Origin: Paracoccus maritimus
GTDB taxonomy: Bacteria; Pseudomonadota; Alphaproteobacteria; Rhodobacterales; Rhodobacteraceae
Assembly (NCBI RefSeq): GCF_025195095.1
Contig: NZ_JANAVZ010000008.1
Location: 62,001 to 126,000, forward strand
Length of the DNA stretch: 64,000 nt
Direction: 5' to 3'
Made by a program: the position numbers and the translations under genes. The notes under the pieces were generated by a model, which was not told where the DNA came from, made no database searches, and saw only the letters and a list, made by a program, of their open reading frames with translations. This document shows positions 45,003 through 55,358 of the stretch, one piece after another; positions within the stretch are counted from its first letter, which is position 1; each line of letters begins with the position of its first letter.

Positions 45003-45131
45003 TTATCCTTGGCCCTGCCCGGCATGGCAAAGCACGTTCACAAGATTTCCTTCCGGGTCGCGCAGATAAATGCGCCTGACGCCCGATGGCTCATCCGCCG
45101 GACCCAAACCCCGTGTGCGCCTGTCACCCGA
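45003..45131 (-). pseudogene. Truncated glyoxalase/VOC family remnant between gcvH and gcvP
   Basis: In the gcvH-gcvP gap the minus strand encodes, in one frame ending at a TAA (45003-45005), a peptide with PADEPSGVRRIYLRDPEGN and then LVNVLCHAG. This is the C-terminal strand of a VOC (glyoxalase/bleomycin-resistance) domain, with the typical YxRDPxGN and a metal-ligand-like end. The frame is closed upstream by a stop at 45132-45134, leaving only about 40 codons of a domain that normally has about 120. It overlaps the gcvH stop, so the N-terminal part has been deleted. A functional micro-ORF is possible but less likely. Confidence 0.65.
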
Positions 45132-45483
45132 TCAGGTCGTTATATGCGGCCTCGTCCATGAAACCGTCGATCGCGCCCGCCTCTGTGGGCTTGATCCGAA
45201 AGAACCACGCCGTCAGCGGATCTTCGTTCACCGCGCCGGGATTGTCGGCCAGATCGGCATTGACCGCCACGATCACGCCCGCAACCGGGGCCGAGATGTC
45301 GGATGCCGCCTTGACCGATTCGATCACCACGATCTCGTCGCCGGCCTCGACCTCGCGTCCCTCTTCGGGCAGTTCGACGAACACCACGTCACCCAGCTGT
45401 TCGCTGGCATGTCTGGTGATGCCCACGACGATCTCGTCGCCTTCGGCGCGCAGCCATTCGTGGTCTTCGGTATATTTCAGCAT
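45124..45483 (-). CDS. gcvH: Glycine cleavage system H protein
   Basis: A 119-residue lipoyl carrier that shuttles the aminomethyl intermediate between P, T and L proteins. It begins MLKYTEDHEWLRAEGDEIVVGIT, and the lipoylated lysine is Lys58 in VVIESVKAASDI. The C terminus WFFRIKPTEAGAIDGFMDEAAYNDLIG is standard. It is 12 bp after gcvT on the minus strand. Confidence 0.97.
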   Translation of the reverse strand: MLKYTEDHEWLRAEGDEIVVGITRHASEQLGDVVFVELPEEGREVEAGDEIVVIESVKAASDISAPVAGVIVAVNADLADNPGAVNEDPLTAWFFRIKPTEAGAIDGFMDEAAYNDLIG

Positions 45484-45495
45484 GGGTCAGGCTCC

Positions 45496-46620
45496 TCAGC
45501 GTTTGTAGGACGGCGTGATGAAGGGCAGGGGGGTGACGGTGACCGGCAGGCGCTTGCCGCGCAATTCGGCGTAAAGGGTCGTGCCGTCGGGAATGTCGGT
45601 GGGAATGCGAGCCATGGCCACCGGGCCGCCGACGCTGGGGCCGAAGCCGCCCGAACTGACCTCGCCGATCGGTGTTCCGCCCTCGGCATCGGCGAAGATC
45701 GGCACCCCCTCGCGGATCGGGGCGCGGCCTTCGGGACGCAGGCCACGACGGGTTTGCGCCGCGCCACGATCCATTTCCTCCAGCACGATCTCTGCGCCGG
45801 GAAATCCGCCCGCGCGATCGCCGCCATGGCGGCGCAGCTTCTGGATCGCCCAGCCAAGCCCGGCGGCGGCCGGGGTCACGCCCGCATCCATGTCATGGCC
45901 GTAAAGTGGCATGCCGGCCTCAAGGCGCAGGCTGTCGCGCGCGCCCAGGCCGATCGGCGCGACCGTATCCTCGGCCAGCAGAGCCTTGGCGAAGGCCACA
46001 AGCTGCACGTCGGGGACCGAAATCTCGAACCCGTCCTCGCCGGTATAGCCCGACCGCGAGATCCACAGCTCCGTCCCCTGCCAGTCCAGGATGCGGCTGT
46101 CCATGAAACGCATCGCGGCGGCCTCGGGGACGATCCGCGCCAGAACCTGCACGGCGTCCGGTCCTTGAAGTGCCAGCAGACCGCGATCCGTCACCGGTGT
46201 CACGACGACCTCGTCCAGTGTCTTCAGATGCGCGATGTCCTGATCGGCGCAGGCGGCATTGACGACCAGCAGGTAATGGTCGCCGCGATTTGCGAACATC
46301 AGATCGTCCAGAATCCCGCCGTCGGGATTGGTGAACAGGCCATAGCGCTGCCGCCCCTGCGGCAGGCCCAGCACATCGGCCGGGATCAGGCGTTCCAGCG
46401 CCAGCGCCGCGGTTTCCAGCCTGCCGTCGCGTGGCGTGACAAGAACCTGTCCCATATGGCCGACATCGAACAGCCCGGCATGGGCGCGGGTGTGCAGATG
46501 TTCGGCCATCACGCCGGTCGCATACTGGACCGGCATTTCCCAACCGGCAAAGGGGACCATGCGCGCCCCATGGGTGACATGCAGATCGTAAAGCCCGGTC
46601 CGGCGCAATTCCTCGGCCAT
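45496..46620 (-). CDS. gcvT: Aminomethyltransferase (T protein of glycine cleavage system)
   Basis: Transfers the methylene group from GcvH to tetrahydrofolate, releasing ammonia. It has 374 residues. Family segments: [46 protein letters not shown], with the folate-site Asp in FDVGHMGQ, and [18 protein letters not shown]. The ATG at 46620 is preceded by GGGAGG at four bases. A tandem glycine riboswitch lies in its leader, so the whole operon is expected to be induced by glycine. Confidence 0.96.
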   Translation of the reverse strand: MAEELRRTGLYDLHVTHGARMVPFAGWEMPVQYATGVMAEHLHTRAHAGLFDVGHMGQVLVTPRDGRLETAALALERLIPADVLGLPQGRQRYGLFTNPDGGILDDLMFANRGDHYLLVVNAACADQDIAHLKTLDEVVVTPVTDRGLLALQGPDAVQVLARIVPEAAAMRFMDSRILDWQGTELWISRSGYTGEDGFEISVPDVQLVAFAKALLAEDTVAPIGLGARDSLRLEAGMPLYGHDMDAGVTPAAAGLGWAIQKLRRHGGDRAGGFPGAEIVLEEMDRGAAQTRRGLRPEGRAPIREGVPIFADAEGGTPIGEVSSGGFGPSVGGPVAMARIPTDIPDGTTLYAELRGKRLPVTVTPLPFITPSYKR

Positions 46621-46692
46621 CTGGCCTCCCTGTGGTCTTGCCGGGGATCCGGCATCGGTTGGGCAGGCATCTTCAGCCCGCGTGACGATGCC

Positions 46693-46860
46693 CCCTCTGT
46701 CCTTGCCCGATCCGGGCGCCTGAGATCGTTATCCCTTCGGCGGACCTGTTGACGGTCCCTCTCCAGAGTCTTGCCGGAAAACGGTCTTTTTGCCTGAGAG
46801 TTTACCGGGGCGGTTGCTCCGTCGGCACCGGCGCGGGGGCCAGCTTCTCCCGAATTCCTG
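46693..46860 (-). promoter_or_regulatory. Tandem glycine riboswitch (gcvT element)
   Basis: Read on the minus strand, two aptamer copies are visible. The first runs from GGGAGAAG through GACGGAGCAACCGC and GGTAAACTCTCAGGCAAAAAG. The second runs from CTGGAGAGGGACC through CCGAAGGGATAACG and CTCAGGCG, to GCAAGGACAGAGGGGG. These are the hallmark conserved strings of glycine aptamers. The leader then continues about 70 bases to gcvT, with a GCCGG-ATCC-CCGGC hairpin near the ribosome site as a possible expression platform. It occupies the 333-bp gap between the ABC ATPase and gcvT; the remainder (46861-46953) shows nothing else. Confidence 0.93.
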
Positions 46861-46953
46861 CCTCACAGCTAGCCGCCGCGCGGCGGCAAGGCAAGACCTT
46901 TGTCGCAGTTCGCGCGGGGTCCCGCACAGGCGAACGGGCGGGTCACGGGGGCG

Positions 46954-48027
46954 CTAGCCCCGTGGAAAGACAAACACCCGGTCGCGCCGCAGCATCAGCC
47001 ACATCTTGGTGCCTTCCGGCGGCAGGAACACCCCCGGCAGGGTGGCGTTCAGGGCGATCGCGTCCTGTTCGGTCCTGAACTCGACCAGCGATTCGCGACC
47101 CAGATAGCGCGCCCGCACCACGCGGGCCAGGGCGGCGCTGCCGTCTTCGGGGGTGGCCGCGGGGCCCTTTCCGCCGCGGTCAAAGTCGATCTTCAGGTGC
47201 TGGGGACGGATCACGATGTCGATCGGGGTGCCGTCGGGCAGGCCGGGGGTCAGGAAATCCCCGAACGGCGTGGCCGTCAGCGCACCCCGGACACGGCCCG
47301 TCAGAACATTGATATCGCTGAAGAAGGCTGCCACCTGCCGGTCCGCCGGGGCGTTGTACAGATTATAGGGGGCGCCCTGCTGAACGATCCGCCCGTCGCG
47401 CATCAGCAGGATCTGATCGGCCATCCGCATCGCCTCGTGGGGTTCGTGCGTGACCAGCAGCACGGCCGTCCCCTCTTCCTTCAGCAGGGCCAGCGTCTCG
47501 TCGCGGATGCCGTCGCGCAGCCGTTCGTCCAACCCGCTGAACGGCTCGTCCATCAGCAGCACGCGCGGCCGTGGTGCCAGCGCGCGCGCAAGCGCCACCC
47601 GCTGCTGTTCGCCGCCCGACAACTCGTGCGGATAGCTGTCGATATGGCTGGTCATGCGCACCCGGTCCAGCAATTCGGCAACCCGGGCGCGATTGGCCGC
47701 GTGCCCGCCCTTCAGCCCGAAGGCGACATTCTCGCTGACCGGCAGATGCGGGAACAAGGCGAAGTCCTGAAACATCAGCCCGATGGCGCGGCGTTCGGGC
47801 GGAAGCCGGAAAACGGTGTCGCAGACCAGCTTGCCATCGACAAAGATCCGCCCGCTGTCCTGCATGTCCACGCCGGCGATCATCCGCAGCGTGGTGGACT
47901 TGCCGCATCCCGACGGGCCAAGCAGACACGCGACCTGCCCGGCCGGGACGCCGAAGGACACGTCCGCGACCACGCGCTGACCGTCAAAGGCGCGGTTCAG
48001 GTTCTGGACCTCCAATCGGGGCGGCAT
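46954..48027 (-). CDS. Orphan ABC transporter ATP-binding protein (FbpC/PotA type)
   Basis: A 357-residue ATPase of the iron(III)/spermidine/putrescine import group. Walker A GPSGCGKSTT near residue 38, Q-loop FQDFALFPHLPV, signature LSGGEQQRVALARA, Walker B VLLMDEPFSGLDERL and the THEPHEAMRMAD H-loop are all present. The C-terminal TOBE domain has DIVIRPQHLKIDF and VVRARYLGRESLVEFRTEQ. ATG 48027 is taken; GTG 48033 is possible. No permease or binding-protein gene is adjacent, so its partners must lie elsewhere. Confidence 0.88.
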   Translation of the reverse strand: MPPRLEVQNLNRAFDGQRVVADVSFGVPAGQVACLLGPSGCGKSTTLRMIAGVDMQDSGRIFVDGKLVCDTVFRLPPERRAIGLMFQDFALFPHLPVSENVAFGLKGGHAANRARVAELLDRVRMTSHIDSYPHELSGGEQQRVALARALAPRPRVLLMDEPFSGLDERLRDGIRDETLALLKEEGTAVLLVTHEPHEAMRMADQILLMRDGRIVQQGAPYNLYNAPADRQVAAFFSDINVLTGRVRGALTATPFGDFLTPGLPDGTPIDIVIRPQHLKIDFDRGGKGPAATPEDGSAALARVVRARYLGRESLVEFRTEQDAIALNATLPGVFLPPEGTKMWLMLRRDRVFVFPRG

Positions 48028-48069
48028 CGTCACGGCTTGGCTGATTCTTTCGGTTGGGCTTTTGCTGGC

Positions 48070-48666
48070 CTAGCAGCGGCTGTCCGGGTCCGCAACTGCC
48101 TCGGCCAGCCGCCAGCCATGCAGAGGGCTCAGTCCGGGCAGGGTCGCCGACCAGACGGCGCCTCCGCCCGATGGCTGGTCCTGTTCTCTGGAGGGCGCCA
48201 GACCTGCGATATGACACCAGATCAGCGTGCCGATTCCCCCGTGCCCGACCAGCAGCAGATCGCCCGGACCCTGCGACGCGACATGTCGATGCAGCGCCGC
48301 CATGCCGCGTGACGCGACATCGATGGCCTTCTCCCAGCCGTCTGCGCTGATCGCGGGTGCGGCGAAGAACGCGTCGGCCAGCGTCTCGTGATGGTCGTGT
48401 GGGACATAGCCCGTGGCGCTGCGGTCGATCTCGTCCAGTTGCGGGTCAGCCTCGGGCCGGATTCCGGTTGCCGCGCCCAGAATCGCGGCGGTCTCGCGGG
48501 CCTTGGTCTCGCTGCTGCTGACGATCCGCGTGGTGTGCGCCAGCCATCCGGCGCCCGTCAGCGCCATGATACGCGACCGGCCATGGTCCGACAGGGACCA
48601 GCGCGGCACGGGAACGGCCGGATCGATCAGCACCTGCGGATGGCTGAGATATCGCAGGACCGCCAT
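48070..48666 (-). CDS. Histidine phosphatase family protein with altered RHG motif
   Basis: A 198-residue phosphoglycerate-mutase-like protein. The usual N-terminal RHG is replaced: VLRYLSHPQVLIDPAVPVPRWSLSDHGRSR keeps the His but not the Arg and Gly. Other family parts remain: IVSSSETKARETAAIL (second Arg/Lys region) and LLLVGHGGIGTLI with the second His. This SHPQV form is shared by an alphaproteobacterial subgroup, so it is probably functional, but the substrate is unknown. The ATG at 48666 overlaps the SDR stop (TGATG). Confidence 0.82.
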   Translation of the reverse strand: MAVLRYLSHPQVLIDPAVPVPRWSLSDHGRSRIMALTGAGWLAHTTRIVSSSETKARETAAILGAATGIRPEADPQLDEIDRSATGYVPHDHHETLADAFFAAPAISADGWEKAIDVASRGMAALHRHVASQGPGDLLLVGHGGIGTLIWCHIAGLAPSREQDQPSGGGAVWSATLPGLSPLHGWRLAEAVADPDSRC

Positions 48667-49445
48667 CAGATCGTGACGTTCAGCGCGCCCCCGTCCAGCA
48701 GGATGTTCTGGCCGATGATGAATTTGGCATGTTCGCTGCACAGGAACGCGCAGGTCGCGCCGAAATCCTCGGGCTGGCCATAGGTGCCGGTGGGGATGCC
48801 GGCCTGACGCTGCGCGCGGGCCTCGTCCATGCTGATGCCCTGCTGCTGCGATACGCCCTTGTCCAGGCTGTCGGCGCGGTCGGTCGCGTGAATGCCCGGA
48901 AGGATGTTGTTCACGCAGACCCCGTGCCCCGCGACCTGCCGCGACATGCCCGCGACAAATCCGGTCAGCCCGGCGCGCGCCGTGTTGGACAGCCCCAGCA
49001 CCGCGATGGGCGAGCGGACCGATTGCGAGGTGATGTTGACGACCCGGCCCCAGCCGCGATCCATCATGCCGGGCACCAGCGCCTGCATCAACGCGATGGC
49101 GGTCAGCATGTTGGCGTCGATGGCCTTGATGAAATCGTCGCGGTTCCAGTCGGTCCACGTTCCCGGCGGCGGGCCACCAGCGTTGTTTACCAGAATGTCG
49201 ATCTGCCCGGCTGCGTCCAGCACGCGGGCGCGGCCATCCTCGGTCGTGATGTCGGCGGCGACGGGGGTGACACTGACGCCATGCCTGTCCGCGATCTCGC
49301 CTGCGGTGCGGATGATCTCGTCCTCGGTGCGGCTGTTGATGACCAGATCGACCCCGGCTTCGGCCAGCGCCTCGGCGCAGCCCCGTCCCAATCCCTTCGA
49401 GGCGGCGCAGACCAGTGCGCGCTTGCCCTTGATGCCCAGATCCAT
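48666..49445 (-). CDS. SDR family protein with non-canonical catalytic residues
   Basis: A 259-residue Rossmann protein resembling FabG-like reductases. The dinucleotide motif is CAASKGLGRGCAEALAEAG (degenerate TGxxxGxG), with DILVNNAGGPPPG (NNAG). The catalytic Ser is in VNITSQSVRSP, but the YxxxK is replaced: GLSNTARAGLTGF puts Ser at the Tyr site and Arg at the Lys site. This SNxxR type recurs in bacteria, so it may use another chemistry or bind without reducing. It leads the unit with the histidine phosphatase. Confidence 0.82.
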   Translation of the reverse strand: MDLGIKGKRALVCAASKGLGRGCAEALAEAGVDLVINSRTEDEIIRTAGEIADRHGVSVTPVAADITTEDGRARVLDAAGQIDILVNNAGGPPPGTWTDWNRDDFIKAIDANMLTAIALMQALVPGMMDRGWGRVVNITSQSVRSPIAVLGLSNTARAGLTGFVAGMSRQVAGHGVCVNNILPGIHATDRADSLDKGVSQQQGISMDEARAQRQAGIPTGTYGQPEDFGATCAFLCSEHAKFIIGQNILLDGGALNVTI

Positions 49446-49533
49446 CGCGTCCTCCTGTGATCCGGGCGCAGGGAAGCGCGCAGGCGGCAGAATGTCAAAT
49501 GGCGATCTTCAAGGACGCCGGTGCCGCCGGGGA

Positions 49534-49578
49534 TGCGGGGCATCGCCCCGCGGCGGTCAAGGGGCTCGATGCCCCGCA
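49534..49578 (-). terminator. 12-bp inverted repeat downstream of the cbb operon
   Basis: TGCGGGGCATCG (49534-49545) and CGATGCCCCGCA (49567-49578) are perfect inverted copies separated by 21 bp, 73 bases past the rpe stop on the minus strand. No T-run follows. It may terminate or stabilise the Calvin-cycle transcript. Confidence 0.4.
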
Positions 49579-49651
49579 GGCCGCCTGCCCCCCCCCTCGC
49601 GCGCCCCGGGTTTTCACACCATGCCCGGCGCGAAGGCGGGACAGCCAGCGC

Positions 49652-50335
49652 CTACAGCGTTGCCGCCGCACGGATGGCCCGGATATTCTCGCCATAGACC
49701 TGCTGTCGATCGACCGAGCCGCCCCGGAAGACCGCCGATCCGGCCACCAGCACATCGGCGCCGGCCTTGGCGACCAGCGGCGCGGTCTTCGGGTCGATGC
49801 CGCCATCGACCTGGATATGGATCGGGCGGTCGCCGATCATGCCGCGCAGGCGGGCGATCTTGTCGATCTGGCTGTGGATGAATTTCTGCCCGCCGAAACC
49901 GGGATTGACCGTCATCACCAGTACCATGTCGCACAGGTCCAGCAGATAATCGACCGCCTCCAGCGGCGTGCCGGGGTTCAGCGCGATGCCTGCCTTCTTG
50001 CCGGTCGCGCGGATCGCCTGCAGCGTGCGGTGGGGATGGGGTCCGGCCTCGACATGGGCGGTGATCATGTCGGCGCCCGCCTCGGCATAGGCTTCGATAT
50101 AGGCATCGACCGGCGCGATCATCAGATGCACGTCCATGAAGGTCGTCACATGCGGCCGGAACGCCTTCACGGCGGGCGGGCCGAAGGTCAGGTTCGGCAC
50201 GAAATGCCCGTCCATCACATCGACATGCACCCAGTCGGCGCCCTCGGCTTCGATGGCGCGGATCTCGCGCCCGAAATCGGCGAAATCGGCGGACAGGATC
50301 GACGGCGCGATCCGGATCTTGCGGTCGAATGTCAT
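49652..50335 (-). CDS. rpe: Ribulose-phosphate 3-epimerase
   Basis: Interconverts ribulose-5-P and xylulose-5-P for RuBP regeneration; it is the cbbE gene of this operon. It is a 227-residue TIM barrel starting [42 protein letters not shown], where the metal ligands His and Asp lie (DVMDGHF). [13 protein letters not shown] and [12 protein letters not shown] are phosphate-site motifs. Its ATG overlaps the cbbX stop by 4 bp. Confidence 0.96.
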   Translation of the reverse strand: MTFDRKIRIAPSILSADFADFGREIRAIEAEGADWVHVDVMDGHFVPNLTFGPPAVKAFRPHVTTFMDVHLMIAPVDAYIEAYAEAGADMITAHVEAGPHPHRTLQAIRATGKKAGIALNPGTPLEAVDYLLDLCDMVLVMTVNPGFGGQKFIHSQIDKIARLRGMIGDRPIHIQVDGGIDPKTAPLVAKAGADVLVAGSAVFRGGSVDRQQVYGENIRAIRAAATL

Positions 50336-51297
50336 GGCGGTGTTCCCTCGGCTTGCCTGGCTGCCTGCTGCCCGCTTGCGCGCGTCCCGTCAAGCCCGCC
50401 GCGAAACACCCGGCTGGCGCGCAGATCGGGTTCGGTGATCGTGGACAGGGTCTCTGCATCAAGCGGCCCCCGCGCCTCGTTGAACAGCCGGTTCGCCTGC
50501 CGCAGCCGCGCCCGGTCCAGCGCGTTGCGGACCGAACGGGCGTTGGCGAAATGCGACTGGCCGCGCCGCGCCGCGATGTATTCGGCCATCGTCCGCCGCG
50601 CGTCGTCATCAAGGCGATAGTTCTGCTGATCCAGCATCCGTTCGGCGATGTGCAGCAGTTCGGCGTCGTCGTAATCCGGAAACTCGATGTGATGCGCGAT
50701 GCGCGACCGGAACCCCGGATTCGAGGAAAAGAACCTGTCCATCCGGTCCGCATAGCCCGCCAGGATCACCACCAGGTCGTCGCGGTTGTTCTCCATCACC
50801 TGCAACAGGATCTCGATGGCCTCCTGGCCGTAGTCGCGTTCGTTCTCGGGTCGGTAGAGGTAATAGGCCTCGTCGATGAACAGCACGCCGCCCATCGCCT
50901 TCTTCAGCACCTCCTTGGTCTTGGGTGCGGTATGGCCGATATACTGGCCCACCAGATCGTCGCGCGTCACCGTCACCAGGTGACCCTTGCGGACATAGCC
51001 CAGGCGGTGCAGCAGGTCGGCCATCTTCAGCGCCACCGTCGTCTTGCCGGTGCCCGGATTGCCGGTGAAGGACATGTGCAGCGTCGGCGTTTCGGTGGCC
51101 AATCCCATCTGTCGGCGGGCCTTGTCCACCAGCAGCAGCGCGGCCGTCTCACGGATGCGCGCCTTGACCGGCTTCAATCCGATCAGGGTCCGGTCCAGTT
51201 CTTCCAGCACGTCGCGGACGCCGCTTTCCTCGAAGGCGGCGGCCAGATCGACGCGCGTCGGTGGGGCGGTTGCGGCGGGATCGGTGTCGTCGGTCAT
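50332..51297 (-). CDS. cbbX: Red-type RuBisCO activase
   Basis: AAA+ protein that removes inhibitory sugar phosphates from form IC RuBisCO by pulling the large-subunit tail. It has about 321 residues. Walker A is [21 protein letters not shown]; a Walker B-like [35 protein letters not shown] and [14 protein letters not shown] follow. The [15 protein letters not shown] loop is characteristic of CbbX. ATG 51297 is five bases after AGAGG; the codon before it is also ATG. It is downstream of cbbS and coupled to rpe. Confidence 0.96.
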   Translation of the reverse strand: MTDDTDPAATAPPTRVDLAAAFEESGVRDVLEELDRTLIGLKPVKARIRETAALLLVDKARRQMGLATETPTLHMSFTGNPGTGKTTVALKMADLLHRLGYVRKGHLVTVTRDDLVGQYIGHTAPKTKEVLKKAMGGVLFIDEAYYLYRPENERDYGQEAIEILLQVMENNRDDLVVILAGYADRMDRFFSSNPGFRSRIAHHIEFPDYDDAELLHIAERMLDQQNYRLDDDARRTMAEYIAARRGQSHFANARSVRNALDRARLRQANRLFNEARGPLDAETLSTITEPDLRASRVFRGGLDGTRASGQQAARQAEGTPP

Positions 51298-51358
51298 CAT
51301 GGCCTCTTGCAATCGGAACCTGTTCCGGGCGGCGAAGGGGGCACCGCCCGGAACGCCG

Positions 51359-51778
51359 TCAGGCGTAGCGGGCGCCTTCGGGTTCGCGCACCGCATAGCT
51401 TTCGACGGTGTAGCGGATGATCCGGCCCTCGCCTTCCTGCCGCACGACGCGGAAGCCGGGCTCGGTCGCGGGACGGTTGACGATGAATCCCATCCTGACC
51501 GATTCCCATCCGGGCGAGGCGTCGAAGGCGATCACCCGGATATATTTCCCGCCATGCTCCTTGCGGCATTCGTTGACCTCATAGACCACGGCGGCGGCAT
51601 CCGGGTTGTCGAACATCGGATGGCCCCACATTTCCCAGTAGGTGTTCCGGGGATGCGGGTCGTCCGTGTATTCGACCGACACGGCCCAGCCCTTGTCGAT
51701 GGCGTATTGGGCCTGAACCCGGATGTCGTCGTCGGTCAGGTCGGGCAGAAAGCTGAATTGTCCCTGGCGCAGTTTCAT
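51359..51778 (-). CDS. cbbS: RuBisCO small subunit, form IC
   Basis: A 139-residue small subunit of the L8S8 enzyme. It begins [19 protein letters not shown], and has [14 protein letters not shown], then the C-terminal beta-hairpin extension ([29 protein letters not shown]) typical of red-type enzymes. The start at 51778 follows AAGGAGAAACGAT. It is 11 bp after cbbL. A longer frame extends upstream into cbbL but is not the gene. Confidence 0.97.
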   Translation of the reverse strand: MKLRQGQFSFLPDLTDDDIRVQAQYAIDKGWAVSVEYTDDPHPRNTYWEMWGHPMFDNPDAAAVVYEVNECRKEHGGKYIRVIAFDASPGWESVRMGFIVNRPATEPGFRVVRQEGEGRIIRYTVESYAVREPEGARYA

Positions 51779-51789
51779 ATCGTTTCTCC

Positions 51790-53268
<1,479 letters not shown>

Positions 53269-53379
53269 TCAGGCGGCGCGTGCGCCGATTCTGGCCGGGT
53301 CACGTTGCCCCCGCCTCATGCGATCTGGTGGTGGTCCTTCCGGTGGCGCTGATCCTGTGGCCAGTCCGGGACGGCGTCC

Positions 53380-54252
53380 TCAGGCCCGTTTCGAATCTCC
53401 GACCAGCCGCAGGATCATCGGGGTCAGGATCAGCTGCATCGCCAGGTCCAGCTTTGGGCCTGGTATGACGATCGAATTCGCACGGCTCATCCACGACCCC
53501 TGGATCATCGAGGTCAGGTAGGGGAAATCGATCCCCCGCGGGTTCCTGAAACGGATCACCACAAGGCTTTCGTCCGCCGTGGGGATCCAGCGCGCGATGA
53601 ACGGGTTAGAGGTATCGACCACCGGCACGCGCTGGAAATTGATGTCGGTCTGGGTGAATTGCGGGCAGATGCAGTGCACATAGGCGTGCATCCTGCGCAG
53701 GATCACATCGGTCACCGCCTCGGTCGTATAGCCGCGACTGGCCTTGTCGCGGTGGATTTTCTGGATCCATTCCAGATTGACCACCGGCACCACGCCGATC
53801 TTCAGATCCGCCAGCGCGGCAAGGTTCACCCGGTCGTTGACGACCGCGCCGTGCAGCCCCTCGTAGAACAGCAGGTCGCTGCCATCCTCGAACGGGGCCC
53901 AGTCGGTGAACGTGCCGGGCGGCGCGCCGTATCTGGCGGCCTCGTCATCGTCATGGACATAATGGCGCGTCTCGCCCCGGCCGGTCTGGCCATAGATGCG
54001 AAAGATGTCCTCCAGCTTTTCCAGCTCGTTCGCGTCAAAGCTGAAATGGCTGAAGGTCGCATCCCCGTCGGCCAGCCTTTGCACCAGTTCGGCTTTCATC
54101 GCGGCCCGGTCAAAGCGGTGAAAGGCGTCGCCCTCGATGCTGACCGCGCTGATGCCCTCGCGGCGGAAAATCTGGTCAAATGTCGATTTCACCGTGGTCG
54201 TGCCCGCGCCGGACGAGCCGGTGACAGATATGATCGGATGGGTTTTGCTCAT
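53380..54252 (-). CDS. cbbP: Phosphoribulokinase
   Basis: Phosphorylates ribulose-5-P to the RuBisCO substrate. It is the 290-residue proteobacterial type. P-loop SVTGSSGAGTTTVKSTF (residues 10-26), SIEGDAFHRFDR with the catalytic Asp region, SHFSFDANELEKLEDIFRIYG, and LFYEGLHGAVVND with the second catalytic acid. The ATG at 54252 follows GAGGAAAGAC. It is 8 bp after fbp; cbbL starts 123 bp after its stop. Confidence 0.96.
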   Translation of the reverse strand: MSKTHPIISVTGSSGAGTTTVKSTFDQIFRREGISAVSIEGDAFHRFDRAAMKAELVQRLADGDATFSHFSFDANELEKLEDIFRIYGQTGRGETRHYVHDDDEAARYGAPPGTFTDWAPFEDGSDLLFYEGLHGAVVNDRVNLAALADLKIGVVPVVNLEWIQKIHRDKASRGYTTEAVTDVILRRMHAYVHCICPQFTQTDINFQRVPVVDTSNPFIARWIPTADESLVVIRFRNPRGIDFPYLTSMIQGSWMSRANSIVIPGPKLDLAMQLILTPMILRLVGDSKRA

Positions 54253-54260
54253 GTCTTTCC

Positions 54261-55256
54261 TCAGGCGCGGAACAGGCCGCGATTGCCGAACAGCGCCGAC
54301 ACCTCGGCCTCGGGCAGGTCGTGATAGGCGGCGACGCGGTTGACCTTGTCGGCGCTGCCGAACACCAATGGCGTGCGGCCGTGCAGCGCGGTGACGCGGG
54401 CATCCAGGATCGGCAGCGCGCCGTCCGTCGCCCGTCCGCCCGCCTGTTCGATCAGGAACGCGATGGGCGCGCATTCATACAGCATCCGCAGCCGTCCGCG
54501 GGCGTAACCCGGACGGTCATCGGCGGGATAAAGAAAGATCCCGCCGCGCATCAGGATGCGATGCGCCTCTGCCACCAGGCTGCCGATCCAGCGCATGTTG
54601 AAATTCTTGTCGCGGGGGCCATCGGTCCCGGCAAGGCAGTCGTCGATATAGGCCCGGACGGGACGCGGCCAATGACGATAATTCGAGGCGTTGATCGCGA
54701 ACTCGAACGAGGTATCGGGCAATGACAGCCGCGCCTCGGTCAGATCGAAACAGTCGGTGTCGGGGTTCAGCGCATAGATCTGGGTGCCGTCGCCGAAGCT
54801 GACGACCATGCTGCAACGGGGGCCGTAAATGACATAGCCGCCGCAGATCAGCTCGCGCGCCGGGCGCAGAAAGCTGGCATTTGCGTCCGTGCCGGCGGGA
54901 TAGACCGCAAAGATCGTCCCGATCGAGACGTTGGTGTCGATATTGCTGGACCCGTCCAGGGGGTCGATGGCCAGCGCCCAGTCGCCATCGTCCTGAATCG
55001 CAACGGGGTCGCACAGCTCCTCGCTCGCATACCAGCGCAGCCCCGCATGCCGCAGCGCGTCGCGAAACAGCGCGTCGGCATCCAGATCCAGCCGCTTCTG
55101 TCCGTCGCCGTTGCTGTTGACGCCCATCTCGGCCGCCATGCGACGATCGCCGCGCCGGATGACCCCGGCCATTTCCGCCGCGCCCCGCGCCATCGCCAGC
55201 ATCAGGGGCCGCAGCGGTGCGGGAACATGCGTGATGTCGATGCTGGGCGCTCTCAT
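54261..55256 (-). CDS. cbbF: Fructose-1,6-bisphosphatase, class I
   Basis: Hydrolyses fructose-1,6- (and in this context sedoheptulose-1,7-) bisphosphate for the Calvin cycle. It has 331 residues with [24 protein letters not shown] (metal-binding DPLDGSS), the YASEEL region and RYIGSLVAE-like [26 protein letters not shown]. The ATG at 55256 has a strong GAGGAGG site. First gene of the minus-strand cbb operon, divergent from cbbR. Confidence 0.95.
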   Translation of the reverse strand: MRAPSIDITHVPAPLRPLMLAMARGAAEMAGVIRRGDRRMAAEMGVNSNGDGQKRLDLDADALFRDALRHAGLRWYASEELCDPVAIQDDGDWALAIDPLDGSSNIDTNVSIGTIFAVYPAGTDANASFLRPARELICGGYVIYGPRCSMVVSFGDGTQIYALNPDTDCFDLTEARLSLPDTSFEFAINASNYRHWPRPVRAYIDDCLAGTDGPRDKNFNMRWIGSLVAEAHRILMRGGIFLYPADDRPGYARGRLRMLYECAPIAFLIEQAGGRATDGALPILDARVTALHGRTPLVFGSADKVNRVAAYHDLPEAEVSALFGNRGLFRA

Positions 55257-55358
55257 CGGCCCCTCCTCAGGCGTCAGTTCGGCATGAGATGCAGCTTGAC
55301 AGGATCACGGCTTCGGGAAAATTTAATAAGATGGAAGCCAAATTAGATAAATTCTAAG
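55257..55358. promoter_or_regulatory. cbbF-cbbR intergenic region, probable CbbR operator
   Basis: This 102-bp divergent region contains an AT-rich block (about 55318-55356) unlike its GC-rich surroundings. Read on the minus strand it has ATCTAATT and ATCTTATT as near direct repeats, with several T-N11-A-like LysR half-sites. It is the expected binding site for CbbR, which would control the operon and itself. Confidence 0.5.
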
